DNA from: Odobenus rosmarus divergens
Taxonomy: Eukaryota; Chordata; Mammalia; Carnivora; Odobenidae
Reading direction: 5' to 3'
Assembly: GCF_000321225.1 (NCBI RefSeq)
Contig: NW_004450303.1
Span: 2,272,392-2,336,391 of the forward strand
DNA length: 64,000 bases
Shown: positions 36,611 to 47,700 of the stretch, piece by piece
Layout of the letters: each line of letters begins with the position of its first letter
Numbering within the stretch: the stretch's first letter is position 1
Program-made: the position numbers and the translations under genes
Notes under the pieces: generated by a model
Told to the model about the DNA's origin: nothing
What the model saw: only the letters and a program-made list of their open reading frames with translations
Database searches by the model: none

Positions 36611-36865
36611 TTAGCATAATGCCCTCAAGGTCCATCCATGTTGTTGCAAATGGTAGGATTTCCTTCTTTTTTTTTTTTTTATGGCTGAATAATATGCCAA
36701 TGTGTGTGTGTGTGTGTGTAAACATGAGGTGCAGATGTACTTTTGAGTTAGTGATTTCATTTCCTTTGGATGTATTCCCGGAAGTGAAATGACTAGATCA
36801 TATGGTATTTCCGTTTTTAATTTTTTGAGGATCCTCCATACTGTTTTCCATGGTGACTGCACCAA
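36611..36865 (-). pseudogene. L1 ORF2 C-terminal remnant
   Basis: The minus-strand frame contains 'MVQSPWKTVWRILKKLKTEI', 'PYDLVISLPGIHP' and a 'WKE'-like decay, the conserved C-terminal segment of L1 ORF2. An internal (TG)n at 36701-36719 (plus strand) breaks it. Confidence 0.85.
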
Positions 36866-37341
36866 TCTATGATCCCACTAACAGTGTACCAGGGTTCCCT
36901 TTTCTCAACATCCTCACCAGGATTTGTTCTCTCTTGTCTCTTTCATGATGGCCATTCTCACAGGCATGAGGTGATATCTCATTGTGGTTTTAATTTGCAT
37001 TTCCCTAATAACTAGTGATATTGAACATCTTTTCATGTACCTGTTGGCCTTTCATATAACTTCATTGGAGAAATGTCTATTCAGGTCCTCTGCCTATTTT
37101 TTAATTGGGTTATTTGGGGATTTTTTGCTATTGTATGAGCTCTTTACATATTTTGGATATTAGCCCCTTATCAGATCTTTACAGATATTTTTCCCATTCC
37201 ATAGGTTGTAGTTTTACTTTGTTGATGACTTCTTTTGCTGTGCAGAGCTTTTTAGTTTGGCATAGTCCTACTTGGTTTTGGTTTTGCTGCTTGTGCTGTA
37301 GGTGTTATATCCAAAAGATCATTACCATCACCTATGTCAAG

Positions 37342-38105
37342 GTCCCAGGACCATGACATCTGCGAATTCATTGTGCAGAAAAATGTACATAAGTTCATGA
37401 TTGCACTGCTGGATGCCAAGCATCAGGATATTTGCTTTTCTGCCTGTGGCGTTCTCCTAAATCTCACTGTGGATAAAGACAAGCGTGTCATCCTGAAAGA
37501 AGGAGGCAGCATTAAAAAGTTGGTGGATTGTTTAAGACATTTTGGTCCTACCGATTGGCAGCTGGCCTGCTTGGTTTGCAAAATTTTATGGAACTTCACT
37601 GAAAATATCATCAGTGCTTCATCATGTTTTGGAGATGAAGACACCAACACGCTCCTAGTCCTGCTGCCATCATTTTTAGATGAAGAACTAGCACTGGATG
37701 GCAGTTTTGACCAAGACCTAAGAAACTATCACAAACTCCAGTGGGAAACAGAATTCAAACCTGTGGCACAGCAGCTTCTAAACCGAATTCAGAGTCATCA
37801 CACCTTCCTGGAACCCCTGCCTATTCCTTCTTTCTAACCTGATGCAGCTTAACAACAGAAACAGGAACAGTCTCCTTCATTCTTGAGCAGTGGTAACAAA
37901 CACGAACATTTGTTTTTCTATACTGGCAAATATTGAAAGTTTTTCAGATACTGATTTTAGGGAGTAGTCCAAGGATTTTAAAAGAAATAAGCATTTTTTT
38001 TTCTCATTAGGTATTATGGAAAAATGAATATAAATGTACTTTCTGCTACGAGAAATGTAAGATGAAAATATATCCATGGTCTTTCTAAGTAAAAAAAAAA
38101 AAAAA
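37342..38105 (+). pseudogene. ARMC2: Processed retrocopy of ARMC2 3' portion, open frame
   Basis: An intronless, 5'-truncated cDNA-like block inserted in the opposite orientation to the host L1. An open frame runs from the L1-derived ATG at 37334 to the stop at 37835-37837. From about residue 5 on it encodes an armadillo-type C-terminal region with 'HDICEFIVQKNVHKFMIALL', 'ICFSACGVLLNLTVDKDKRV', 'ILKEGGSIKKLVDCL', 'DWQLACLVCKILWNF' and the terminus 'FLEPLPIPSF'. I recognise this as the C-terminal part of armadillo repeat-containing protein 2, an axonemal assembly protein. About 270 bp of 3' UTR follow, then a 15-A tract (38091-38105). No stop or shift interrupts roughly 160 codons, which suggests youth or constraint. 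There is no promoter or native start, so I call it a retropseudogene. The parent identification is from memory, not alignment. Confidence 0.85.
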
Positions 38106-38938
38106 TTTCTCGTAGAAATTTTATGGTTTCACATCTAACATTTAAGTCTATAATCCATTTTGAATTGATATTTTGTGAGTGGTATAAGATATGGGTCCAG
38201 TTTTATTCTTTTACATGTGAATATCCAATTATCCCAGCACCATTTATTGTAGAGACTGTGTTTTCTCCATTGAATATTCTTGACTCCCTTGTCAAATATT
38301 GGTTGACCACATATGATTGAGTTTATTTTTAGGCTCTCAATTCTGTTCCATTGGTCTGTTTGTCTGCTTTTATGCCAGTGCTATACTGTTTCAATGACTT
38401 TAGCTTTATAGTGTAGCTTGAAACCAGGAAGTGTGGTGCCCCTACTATGTTCTTTCTCAGGATTTCTTTGGCCCTTCAGAGTTTTTTGTGGTTCAAGTTT
38501 TTTTTCTATTTCTGTAAAAAATGCCATTAGAATCTTGATAGGGATTGAATTGAATCTCTGGATGTCTTTTAGTAGTATTGACATTTTAGCAATATTAATT
38601 CTTCCAATCTATGAACATGGGATATATTTCCATTATTTTGTGTCTTCTTTTATTTCTTTCATCAATGTCTTATAGTTTTCAGAGTACAACTCTTTGACTT
38701 TCTCAGTTAAATTTATCCCTAAGCATTTTATTGTTTTTCATACAATTGTGAATGGGGACAATGTCTTTATTTCCTTTTTGGAAGATTTATTGTTAGTCTA
38801 TAGATATGCTACTGATTTTTGTACATTAATTTCATATCCTGCCATTTTACTGAATTTATCAATTAGATCTAACAGTTTTTGGTTGAGTTTTTAGGATTTT
38901 CTATATAAAAATTATGTCATCTGCAAATAGAGACAGTT

Positions 38939-39130
38939 TTACATCTTATTTTCCAATGCTGACACTTTTATTTCTTTTTCTTGCTTGATAAGCCTGGCTA
39001 GGACTGCTAGGACTATGTTGAATATGAGTGGTAAGAGTGGGCACGCTTGTCTTGTTCCTGACCTTAAAGGAAAAACTTTCAACCTTTCACCATTGAGTAT
39101 GATGTTAGCCACGGGCTTGAATTTTGTCAA
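38939..39130 (-). pseudogene. L1 ORF2 reverse transcriptase remnant
   Basis: The minus-strand frame contains '[20 protein letters not shown]' and '[20 protein letters not shown]', the reverse transcriptase region preceding the catalytic FADD motif. The frame is open for only 63 codons and the FADD motif is lost to frame change. Confidence 0.9.
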
Positions 39131-40042
39131 ATGCTTTTTCTGTGTTTTGCGTCCCAGGAATAAATCCCACTTGACTGTGGTGTATGATCCTTTTAATGTG
39201 CTGCTGAATTCAATTTGTTAGTACTTCAAAGATAATTTTTGAATCTTTCTATATTTATCAGAGATGTTGGCCTATAGTTTTCTTTTCTAGGAGTGTCCTT
39301 TTCTGGTTTTGGCACCAGGATAATGCAGGTTCATAAAGTGACTTTAGAAGTGTTCCCTCTTCTTTGATTTTTGGAAGAGTTTGAGGAGGATTGGTATTAA
39401 TTCTTCTTTAAATGTTTGGTAAATTTTACCAATGAAGCCATCTGTCTGGGCCTTTCTTTGATGGGAAAATTTTGATTACTGATTCAATCTCCTTACTAGT
39501 AATTGGTCTATTCAGATTTTCAATTTCTTCCTGATCCAGTCTTGGTAAGTTGTATGTTTCTAAGAATTTTTCCATTTCTTCTAGGTTGTTCAGTTTTTTT
39601 GGCTTAGAGTTGTTCAGAAAAACTTATTATGGTCCTTTGAATTTCTGTAGTATCAGTTGTAATACTTCCTTTTCATTTATAATTTTGTTGTTTGGGTCCT
39701 TTGACCCTTTTCCTTGGTTAGTGTAGCTAAGGGTTTGTCAATTTTGTTTATCTTTTCAAGGAACCAACTCATAGTTTGGTTAATCTTTTCTAGTTTTCTA
39801 TTTCATTTACTTCTGCTCTAATCTTTATTATTTCCTTTCTTCTGCTAACTTTCAGCTCAGTTTTCTTTTTCTAGTTCCTAAAGACATAGAGTTAGGTCAT
39901 TTATTTGGAATCTTTCTTGCTTCTTAATATAGGCTTTTATTACTATGAACTTCTCTCTTAGGACCGCTTTTGCTGCATCCTACAAGTTCAGGTATGTTGT
40001 GCTTCCATTTTCGGTTGTCTTAAGAAACTTTTTATTTACCCT

Positions 40043-40234
40043 TTAATTTCTTTGAAGAAATCTGTTGATCCATTGGTTGATCAGGAGAGTGTTGTTTAAT
40101 TTCCACATGTTTGTAAATTTTCCAGTTTTCCTCTTGTTATTGATTTTTAGTTTCATGCCATCGTGGTCAGAGAAGATACTTGGTATAACCTCAATCTTGT
40201 TGAATTTCCTAAGACTTGTTTTATGGTCTATCAT
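40043..40234 (-). pseudogene. L1 ORF2 endonuclease-end remnant
   Basis: The minus-strand frame has 'HKTSLRKFNKIEVIPSIFSD', 'HDGMKLKINNKRKTGKFTNM' and 'WKLNNTLLINQW', which is the C-terminal part of the L1 endonuclease domain and the linker. The upstream catalytic residues are not in this short frame. Confidence 0.9.
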
Positions 40235-42179
40235 ATGATCTATCCTAGAAAATGTTCCATGTGTTCATAAGAGGTTTAAAGTCTATTTTATCTGCTGTAC
40301 ATATAGCAGCCCCTGGTTTTGCTGTTGCTATTGTTATTGCTACCATTTGCTTGAAATATTTTTTTTTAATCCCTTCACTCTCAGTCTATCTGTGTCTTTA
40401 AAGCTAACGTGAGTCTCTTGTATGCAGCATATTTTTGGATCTTGTTTCTTTATCCATTCAGCCACTCTCTGTCTTTTAATTGGAGAATTTAATCCATTTA
40501 CACTTAAAGTAATTATTGATAGATAAGGACATAACGATTGCCATTTTGCTCACTGCTTCCTGGTTGTTTGGTGGGTGCATTGTTCTTTGTTTCTTATCCT
40601 GCTGTCTTTTTGTTTTGTTTTGTTTTGATGTCTCTTGGTATCCTATGCTTTGACTTTTTTGTTGTGTTCTTTTGTGTAATTACTATAAGATTTTCCATTG
40701 TGGTTACCACAAGAGACTTACATAAAATATCTTAAACTTATAACACCCTATTTTAAATTGATCACACTTCAATAGAACTTGTAAACTTTACATTTTTATT
40801 TCCCCTTTCCCTCACATTTTAGGTTATCATGGTTACAATTCACATTTTTTTATCATATGAAACTAATAACAGATTCTTTTTATTACTTTTTTTTAACTTT
40901 GAAACTATGGTTGTAAATGAATTATGCACCACTGTTACCATGTGCAGAATCTAACTGTGACTATGTATTTACCATTATCAGTGAGATTTACAATACCCTT
41001 TTATGTTTTTATGATGGTAATTAGCATTCTTTTACTTCTACTTTCCATCCCTTTCTCTTATTCTTCTCCTTCAGGAATTCCCATAATGCAAATATTGTTT
41101 CTTTTCTTTGTGTCCTGTAATTCTCAGAGGCTTTCTTCAGTCTTTTTTAAATTTTTATCTCATTCCTCTTAGGGGTAATTTCCCATGTCCTATCCTCCAG
41201 GTTACTGATTCTTTCTAGGATTTCTGTTTGTTTGTTTGTATGCTGAATACAGCTTTTAGCCTGTCTTACCAGGGAATATAACCAGAGCATATAGAAACTG
41301 CATAACCCATCCAACAGCCCTACATACAGTGGCACTTAAACAGAAAGCACAACCAATGGTGTCCCCCATCTGCAGAGCTAAAACTGGTGGTCTCACCTAA
41401 CCAGGGAATTCAAAGCACACTGTGCCCTAATTTGGGTCCCCAAACAATGAGCCTACAGACCCTGGGTACTGTCCTGCTGCTCTGCCAGGGAAGGGAAGCT
41501 AATTCATAGTCCCACCTACTACTGAATATAGTACCCAGTCTTATCTAGTTAGCCTGACCAGGGAATCCAGGCAATTATGAGGCCCATCCTTCAGGCTCAT
41601 TTAGATAAGGAACCAAGTTTTCTGGTCAGAATGTGCCCATGACACAGCTCTACAGATGAGCAAAACTACTGGCTGGGCACTACAGGTATGACCTTGGGCA
41701 TTGCAGGTATGACCTTGGCCTGTCAAGATTCATGTGCTGGTTGTTACAAGCCCCTTCTCTCTGTCTGTCAGAGTTAGATTTCCAGTGGTTGAGCCCTGCA
41801 GATTCCCCTGCAATTCCTGTGGCGTGAGATCAGAGGAAGAGCTCCCGCAAAGCTATCCACAATGCTGGGGGTGGCTGGTTGTTCCCCCTGGGTTCTTTTT
41901 TCCCACTGGAGGAACTGAAGGCTCAGGGAAGACCTCTCTGTGTGGTGCTGCACTGTTCAAGGGGATGGGCAGTTTGATCAATATGTAGCCACTTCTCTTA
42001 ACCTTTTAATGCAGTGTGTCTTGGTCTCTGTGGTACAGAGAGGTGCCTCAGCCTTATCCCCATGTTCTAGGATTCTCTGAGTGGTGTCTGTTCTTCAATA
42101 GTTGTTAGTTCTTCTTGTGAGAGGGAGTGAAGTTAGAAACAACCTATGTTGCCATCTTGTGACGTCACTCCCTAAATTC

Positions 42180-42265
42180 TAAACTTTGGAGATGGTAAGG
42201 AGTATTTTTTTATATATACAGAATAATGGAATCTGAAAAATATATTGATTAGTCAGTGACTAACA
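42180..42265. other. Spacer between L1 and old SINE
   Basis: AT-rich spacer, no feature recognised. Confidence 0.4.
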
Positions 42266-42282
42266 TATTAATCATCAGCTTC

Positions 42283-42396
42283 TATTTTTTTAAGTTTAAT
42301 TTATTTAAGTAATCACTACACCCAACATGGGGCTCAAACTCACAACCCCAAGATCAACAGCTGTATGCTCCTCCAACTGAGCCAAACAGGTGCCCC
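42283..42396 (-). mobile_element. Older short tRNA-SINE, antisense
   Basis: A T-rich start, then 'taagtaatcactacacccaa', 'catggggctcaaactcacaa' and the end 'tgagccaaacaggtgcccc', the same short family as 28880-28988. TSDs aatcatcagctt (42270-42281) and aatcacaagctt (42397-42408) differ at one or two bases. Confidence 0.88.
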
Positions 42397-42689
42397 AATC
42401 ACAAGCTTTTTAATAAAACATCTAGAAGAAAAGTTACAAAACCTTAATCCAGATGTTTGACTGATGGATTTTAAAGATCTATATACCTTGTTTTTGTTAG
42501 AGTTCATGTTTTTTAATAAATCTTTCATTTGTTAATCTATTTTTTTCTTGCAATACTTCATCATTATATTTTGCTTCTTCTGATTTAAGACCTAAATTTT
42601 TTGAAATATTGTAGTGGATAATAATTATAAGTAGTAAGACATAGATTGTTGGTTATTCACCAAACCAGATTCCTCTTCTTCCTGAGCCC

Positions 42690-42990
42690 ACACATGGTTT
42701 CTAAGGCCCTTGTTGCTATGGGACATGGCCCTGAGCCTGAGTCCTGAACTAGTGGGATGTAAGCAGAAGTGATGTGGACACTTCTGGGCTTCTTCCCCTG
42801 AGAGACTCCCATGAGCACTTCTCTATGCTCTTTCTTTCTTCTTCAGCCAGATTAAATGCAAAGAAGTGCAGGGCCCTTGGAAAACATATACTGAAAATGG
42901 CAGAGTCATAAGATGGAAGAAACTTGGGTACAAAAACTACTTCTTGAAAGAACACTTTCCATTGGACAAGAATACCTATTTATATAATCA
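42690..42990 (+). repeat. Ancient interspersed repeat, family not assigned
   Basis: The stretch 'agtgggatgtaagcagaagt', 'gacacttctgggcttcttcc', 'ataagatggaagaaacttgg' and an 'aaggaataaaactttttgtg' ending resembles the repeat at 18900-19330. It looks like an old mammalian LTR/MER-type repeat. Frames on the minus strand here are not genes. Confidence 0.5.
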
Positions 42991-43249
42991 AGGAATAAAA
43001 CTTTTTGTGCATTAAAAGATTTTTGGATATATATGTTATTGCAAAACACAGGAGGTTCTCCAGCACATAAAAGCGTTCTTATATGGGTAAATACATAGTG
43101 ACAGGTCCTCACCTCCTACCAGTATAACTAAAGTTAGGTAGATAGATATTCCTTGTCTCTTCTCCCTGGCAGGAAGAACATGGTATGTGGCCTTCACCTC
43201 AACAATTAGATGCTCCTTCCAGGGCTTTGACACAGAATGATATGCCATT

Positions 43250-43441
43250 TTTTCTTTAAAGATTTTATTTAAATATCTGACAGAGAGAGAGCACAAGCAG
43301 GGGGAACGGCAGGCAGAGGGAGAAGGAACAGCAGACTCCCCACTGAGCAGAGAGCCTGACATGGGACTCGATCCTAGGACCCTGGGATCATGACCTAAGC
43401 TGAAGGCAGATGCCTGACTGACTGAGCCACCCAGGCGCCCC
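43250..43441 (-). mobile_element. CAN-SINE, antisense
   Basis: 'ctttaaagattttatttaaa' through 'gacagagagagagcacaagc' to the end 'gagccacccaggcgccccc'. The TSD cagaatgatat lies at 43233-43243 and 43442-43452. A minus-strand frame of 153 codons (43036-43497) runs through this SINE and is not a gene. Confidence 0.95.
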
Positions 43442-43595
43442 CAGAATGATATTATTATTTCTTTGTTTTGAACAAGGACATGTGATACTGTCTCCACAGA
43501 ATTGATTTTCCTTTTAGGTTTAATATGGATTGTTAACTTCTTCTATGGCTCTTAATTCAACTAATCAACAAGTAAATATCTCTAAGTTAAGTTTC

Positions 43596-43830
43596 AGAGA
43601 AATTCAAACCCTAAGAGACTCTTAATCATAGGAAACAAACTGAGGGTTGCTGGAGGGAAGGGGGGTGGGGAGATGGGGTGACTGGGTGATTGATGGACGT
43701 TAAGGAGGGCACGTGATGTAATGAGCACTAGGTATTATATAAGACTGATGAATCACTGACCTCTACCTCAGAAACTAATAATATATTGTATGTTAATTAA
43801 CTGAATTTAAATTTAAAAAAATTTTTTAAA
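43596..43830 (+). mobile_element. Truncated carnivore L1 3' end, sense
   Basis: 'ctaagagactcttaatcata', 'ggaaacaaactgagggttgc', 'gcacgtgatgtaatgagcac' and a tail near 'gtatgttaattaactgaatt' plus an A-rich end are the sense 3' end of a carnivore L1. About 235 bp, 5'-truncated. The G-rich patch 'gggaaggggggtggggagat' is typical of this 3' UTR. Confidence 0.92.
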
Positions 43831-44009
43831 GTTTAAAAAGTTTATTCTGAGACGTTAGAGTTATTTCTGCAAAAAATGTCGTTATATTTCTGTCAAAATT
43901 AGGAGATTTCTGTTTTAGGATGTGCTAAATAAATTTCTTCTTCTCTCTCTATTTTTGCTGTCTGGCAACTGGTAAACCTTATAGGTTTTATATTTGTTAA
44001 TACTCTATG

Positions 44010-44281
44010 GCTTGGCAATTATATAAGACAATTAATAAAATCAAAGAAACACATCGACAATAATACAATAATAGTAGGGGACTTTAACACCCCCCTCACT
44101 GAAATGGACAGATCATCTAAGCAAAAAATCAACAAGGAAATAAAGACTTTAAATGACACACTGGACCAAATGGACTTCACAGATATATTCAGAATATTCC
44201 ATCCCAAAGCAACAGAATACACATTCTTCTCTAGTGCCCATGGAACATTTTCCAGAATAGATCACATCCTAGGCCACAAGG
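44010..44281 (+). mobile_element. L1 fragment with ORF2 endonuclease remnant, sense
   Basis: The plus-strand frame from 44104 holds 'DRSSKQKINKEIKTLNDTLD', 'MDFTDIFRIFHPKATEYTFF' and 'SSAHGTFSRIDHILGHK', the conserved L1 endonuclease segment containing the SRIDHILGH motif. Upstream sequence 'agtaggggactttaacaccc' continues the same domain. Both ends are truncated, and the 3' end joins an LTR fragment abruptly at 44281. Confidence 0.92.
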
Positions 44282-44623
44282 TGTTGGCAGGGCCATATTC
44301 CCTCTGAAGTCTCTCAGAATCCTTCCTTGATTCTTCCAGCTTCTGGTAGCTCCTGCTAATACTTGTCACCTAGTGGCTTATAGATGTATTTTGGCGGTCT
44401 CTGGCTCCATCTTCACATGGCCTTCCATGGACCCGCCGTGTCTGGGTCCAAATTCCCTTCTCCTTATAATGACCCCAGTCATATTGGATTCAAAGCCCAC
44501 CCTTATCCAGTATGATCTCATCTTAACTTGATTACATCTGAAAGAGCTTATTTTCAAGTAAGGTCACTTTCACAGATTCCAGGTGGACATGAATTTTGAG
44601 GGGACACTGTTTAATCCAGTACA
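44282..44623 (-). mobile_element. ERVL-MaLR-type LTR fragment, antisense
   Basis: Plus-strand blocks 'ggtgttggcagggccatatt', 'ctccttataatgaccccagt', 'catattggattcaaagccca' and the end 'gaattttgaggggacactg' match the same MaLR LTR class as 25077-25491. The part corresponding to the other end of the LTR is missing at the junction with the L1 fragment. Confidence 0.78.
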
Positions 44624-44629
44624 AGCTTC

Positions 44630-45130
44630 CAATGCAAGTCAGAAAGATGATCAAAGGGTGTTTCCTTGAGGGAGAAGGAGATGAGAGCTAAGCTGTACCT
44701 TGAGGGATACATGGAAGTGAAAGTAGAAATAAGATGGTTTATCACCTAAACACATGTGTTACCACATAAAGCAGATTTTTTTAAATGCCTTCTACACAGA
44801 AAATTTTATTGTAGTCCTTATTTTAATTAAGACGAGGTTCAGTCTCAAACACTTACTTTGTCTTTCTTTATAGTAATGTCTCCTTCACTGCTTTAATCCA
44901 AGCAATCCTACTTTATTCTTGGCTGTGAAATATTTAGAGTCCATGTGCTAAATACATATCACATTAACACTTCCTAGTACAAGAATCTCTCTGTAATCCC
45001 AGCCTCCTGGCCTTATTCCAACTGTAAACATGAAACACCTGTAGGCCTCTCATTTTCCTCTGATTTGGAGTCTAAAAGTATTCTCACTCATAAGGAAGTA
45101 TAAGAGATGCCTGCATTAGGATCAGACCTG
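44630..45130. other. Unassigned, no gene seen
   Basis: No recognised gene or repeat. Confidence 0.4.
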
Positions 45131-45134
45131 ACTT

Positions 45135-45300
45135 CATTCATTCATTCAATCATTCACTCCACAAGTTTTTTGAGTACTAACTGTGTACAAACCACTGTGC
45201 TAGGTGTGAAGAAGATTAAAAAGATAAATATATGTCCTGTCCTCAAAAAGTCTAGTCTAATATGGAGAAAGAAAACATAAGTAATATACACCATTACTGG
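45135..45300 (-). repeat. L2-type remnant
   Basis: 'tcattcattcaatcattcac' followed by 'gtactaactgtgtacaaacc', 'ctgtgctaggtgtgaagaag' and 'gtcctgtcctcaaaaagtc' follows the antisense L2 3'-end pattern. Confidence 0.6.
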
Positions 45301-45428
45301 CACACAATAATTACTGAAGAGATATTTGATGTAGTGAATAAAAAGATTTAAACATTATGGGGCAGAAAGAATTATTCCTGACCTTAAACTTCTTGAGAGC
45401 AGGATTCTGGGCCCTTGCCTGCTTGGAT

Positions 45429-45623
45429 TTTTTTTTTTTTTTTAAGATTTTCTTTATTTGGCAGAGAGAGAATGAGAGCACAAGCAGGGGGGATGGCAGA
45501 GGGAGAGGGAGAAGCAGGCTCCCCACCGAGCAGGGAGTCCGACAAAGGGCTCGATCCCAGGTCCCCAGGATCATGACCTGAGCCAAAAGCGGACGCTTAA
45601 CCGACTGAGCCACTCAGGTGCCC
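45429..45623 (-). mobile_element. CAN-SINE, antisense
   Basis: A T15 run, 'aagattttctttatttggca', a purine-rich body, and the end 'gagccactcaggtgcccc'. The TSD ctgcttggat is perfect at 45419-45428 and 45624-45633. Confidence 0.96.
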
Positions 45624-45633
45624 CTGCTTGGAT

Positions 45634-46015
45634 CTTTTAAGTGTACTTAATTCCTCAAGCCTTTGAGTCATTGTCAGCTTTGAAATTAGTACTTAACCCT
45701 GCTGGGATCCCTGCCACCTTGTTTTATTTCCGTTGTGACCCTCGACCTGTTTTAGGCTTAAAAAGATGTGCGACTTTCTAGGAGCAACCATTTCTCAGAT
45801 GTGTCTCTTAGAGCTTCCTGCTGATAGCTTAAGAGTCACTGCTGGGCAAACACACTGCTGACTACTTGTGGGACAGATGATGAAGATCTTTCTTTCTTTC
45901 AAACTGCTATGACTACTTCCCAGCTAGGTTTCACCTCCTGAAACTTAGGAGAAATCTGAAGTCATTACCTTAACTTCAAACTTAATATTCTGAGGGGTCT
46001 TACAGAACAGATAGG
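45634..46015. other. Unassigned spacer
   Basis: No gene or repeat recognised. Confidence 0.4.
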
Positions 46016-47234
46016 ATAGGAATTTGAAGAATATTTCTCCATATTCTTGGGGAATTGCTGGACCATATGATAGTTCTATTTTTAACTTTTCGAAGAGCCT
46101 CCATACTGTTTTCCATAGTGGCTGCACCAATTTACATTCCTACCAACAGTGTATTTCCTTACCAACCCTGGTTACAATTTCTTGATAATACCCATTCTAA
46201 CAGTGGGGGGTGATATCTTGTGGTTTTGATTTACATTTCCCTGATGATTAGTGATGTTGAGCACCTTTTCATGTACCTCTTGGCCACCTGTACATCTTCT
46301 TTGGAGAAACGTCTATTCAGATTCTCTGTCCATTTTTTAATCAAATCGTTTGTTTTCTTGCTGTTGAGTTGTATGTGTTCTTTATATATTTTGGCTATTA
46401 ATTGCTTATCAAATATATGATTTGCAAATATTTTCTCCCATTCACTTGGTAGCCTTTCATTTTTTTATGGTCTCCTTTGCTATGATAAAGGTTTTAGTTT
46501 GATGTAGTCCCATTTATTTATTTTTGCTTTCGTTCTCCGCTTTGGTGCCAGGTCCGAAAAATCATCACCAAGACCAATGTCAAGGAGCTTACCGCCTATG
46601 TGTTTTTCTAGCAGTTTTGTGGTTTCAGGTCTCACCTTCAAGTCTTTAATCCATTTTGAGATAATTTTTAGATATGATGTAAGATGGTAGTCTAGTTTCA
46701 TTCTTTTGCATGTGGCTGCCCAGTTTTCCCAACACCTTTTATTAAAGAGATTGTCCTTTCCCCATTGTATATTCTTGCCTCCTTTGTCATAAATTAATTG
46801 ACGATAAAGTGTGTGAGTTTATTTCTGGGCTCTCTTTTGTTCAGTTGATCTGTGTGTCTGTTTTTATGCCAATACCATACTATTTTTACTACTGTAGCTT
46901 TGTAATATAGTTTCAAATCATAAAGTGTGATAATCTCTGGCTCTGTTCTTCTTTCTTAAGATTACTTTGGCAGTTTGAAGTCATTTGTGGTTCCATACAA
47001 ATTTTAGGATTGTTTTTTCTATTTCTGTGAAAAGTGCCATTGAATTTTAATAGGGATTGCATTTAATCTGTAGATTGCTTTGGGTAATATGGACATTTTA
47101 AGAATATTAATTCTTTCAATCCATGAGCATGGAATATTTTTCCATTTATCTGTGTCTTCTTCAATTTGTTTCATCAGTGTCTTATAGTTTTCCATGTATA
47201 GGTCTTTTACCTCCTTGGTTAAATTTATTCCTAG

Positions 47235-47439
47235 GGATGCCTGGGTGGCTCAGAGAGTTAAGCACTGGACTCTTGTTTTGGCTCAGGTCATGATCTCAGG
47301 GTCATGAGATCGAGCCAAAAGTTGGGCTCCATGCTCAACAGGGAGTCTGCACAAGATTCTCTCTCCTTCTCTCTCAGCCACTCTCCCCATGTGCATGCAT
47401 GCTCTCTCTCTCTCTCTGTAAAAAATAAATCTTAAAAAA
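47235..47439 (+). mobile_element. CAN-SINE, sense, older subfamily
   Basis: 'ggatgcctgggtggctcaga' with the 'gcactggactcttgttttgg' variant body, ending in 'aaaaaataaatcttaaaaaa'. TSDs aatttattcctag (47222-47234) and aaattattcctgg (47440-47452) are diverged. It is inserted in the L1 ORF2 segment. Confidence 0.94.
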
Positions 47440-47512
47440 AATTATTCCTGGATATTTTACTCTTTTTAGTGCAATTGTAAATTGTTTGGGATTGTTTTCT
47501 TAATTTCTCTTT

Positions 47513-47700
47513 TTTTAAGATTTTATTGATTTGAGAGAGGGAGAGAGAGAGAGAACACGAGTGGGAGGAGGGGCAGAGGAAGAGGGAGAAGCAGATGTCC
47601 CACTGAGCAGACAGCCCAAAGCAGGGCTCTATCTCATGACCCTGAGATCATGACCTGAGCTGAAGACAGTTGCTTAACTGACTGAGCCACTCATGCACCC
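47513..47700 (-). mobile_element. CAN-SINE, antisense
   Basis: 'ttttaagattttattgattt', a purine-rich body, and the end 'ctgagccactcatgcacccc'. The TSD is roughly ttaatttct (47500-47508 and 47702-47710). It lies 73 bp from the sense SINE at 47235-47439 in the opposite orientation. Confidence 0.93.

Larger units (their letters stand above)
36130..42172 (-). mobile_element. Second near full-length ancient L1, hosting an ARMC2 retrocopy
   Basis: A minus-strand L1. The 3' UTR is at 36.13-36.6 kb ('tagttttatcgagaaataat'), ORF2 remnants run from about 36.7 to 40.5 kb, a poor ORF1 remnant lies near 41.0-41.3 kb, and a 5' UTR-like stretch at 41.3-42.17 kb ends 'gttgccatcttgtgacgtca'. The ARMC2-like retrocopy at 37342-38105 splits ORF2. 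Without it the element is about 5.3 kb. Reading frames are broken throughout. Confidence 0.85.

Noticed and set aside
43036..43497. 153-codon minus-strand frame
   Set aside because: It runs through the SINE at 43250-43441 in the SINE's own sense direction, and the flanking parts match nothing.
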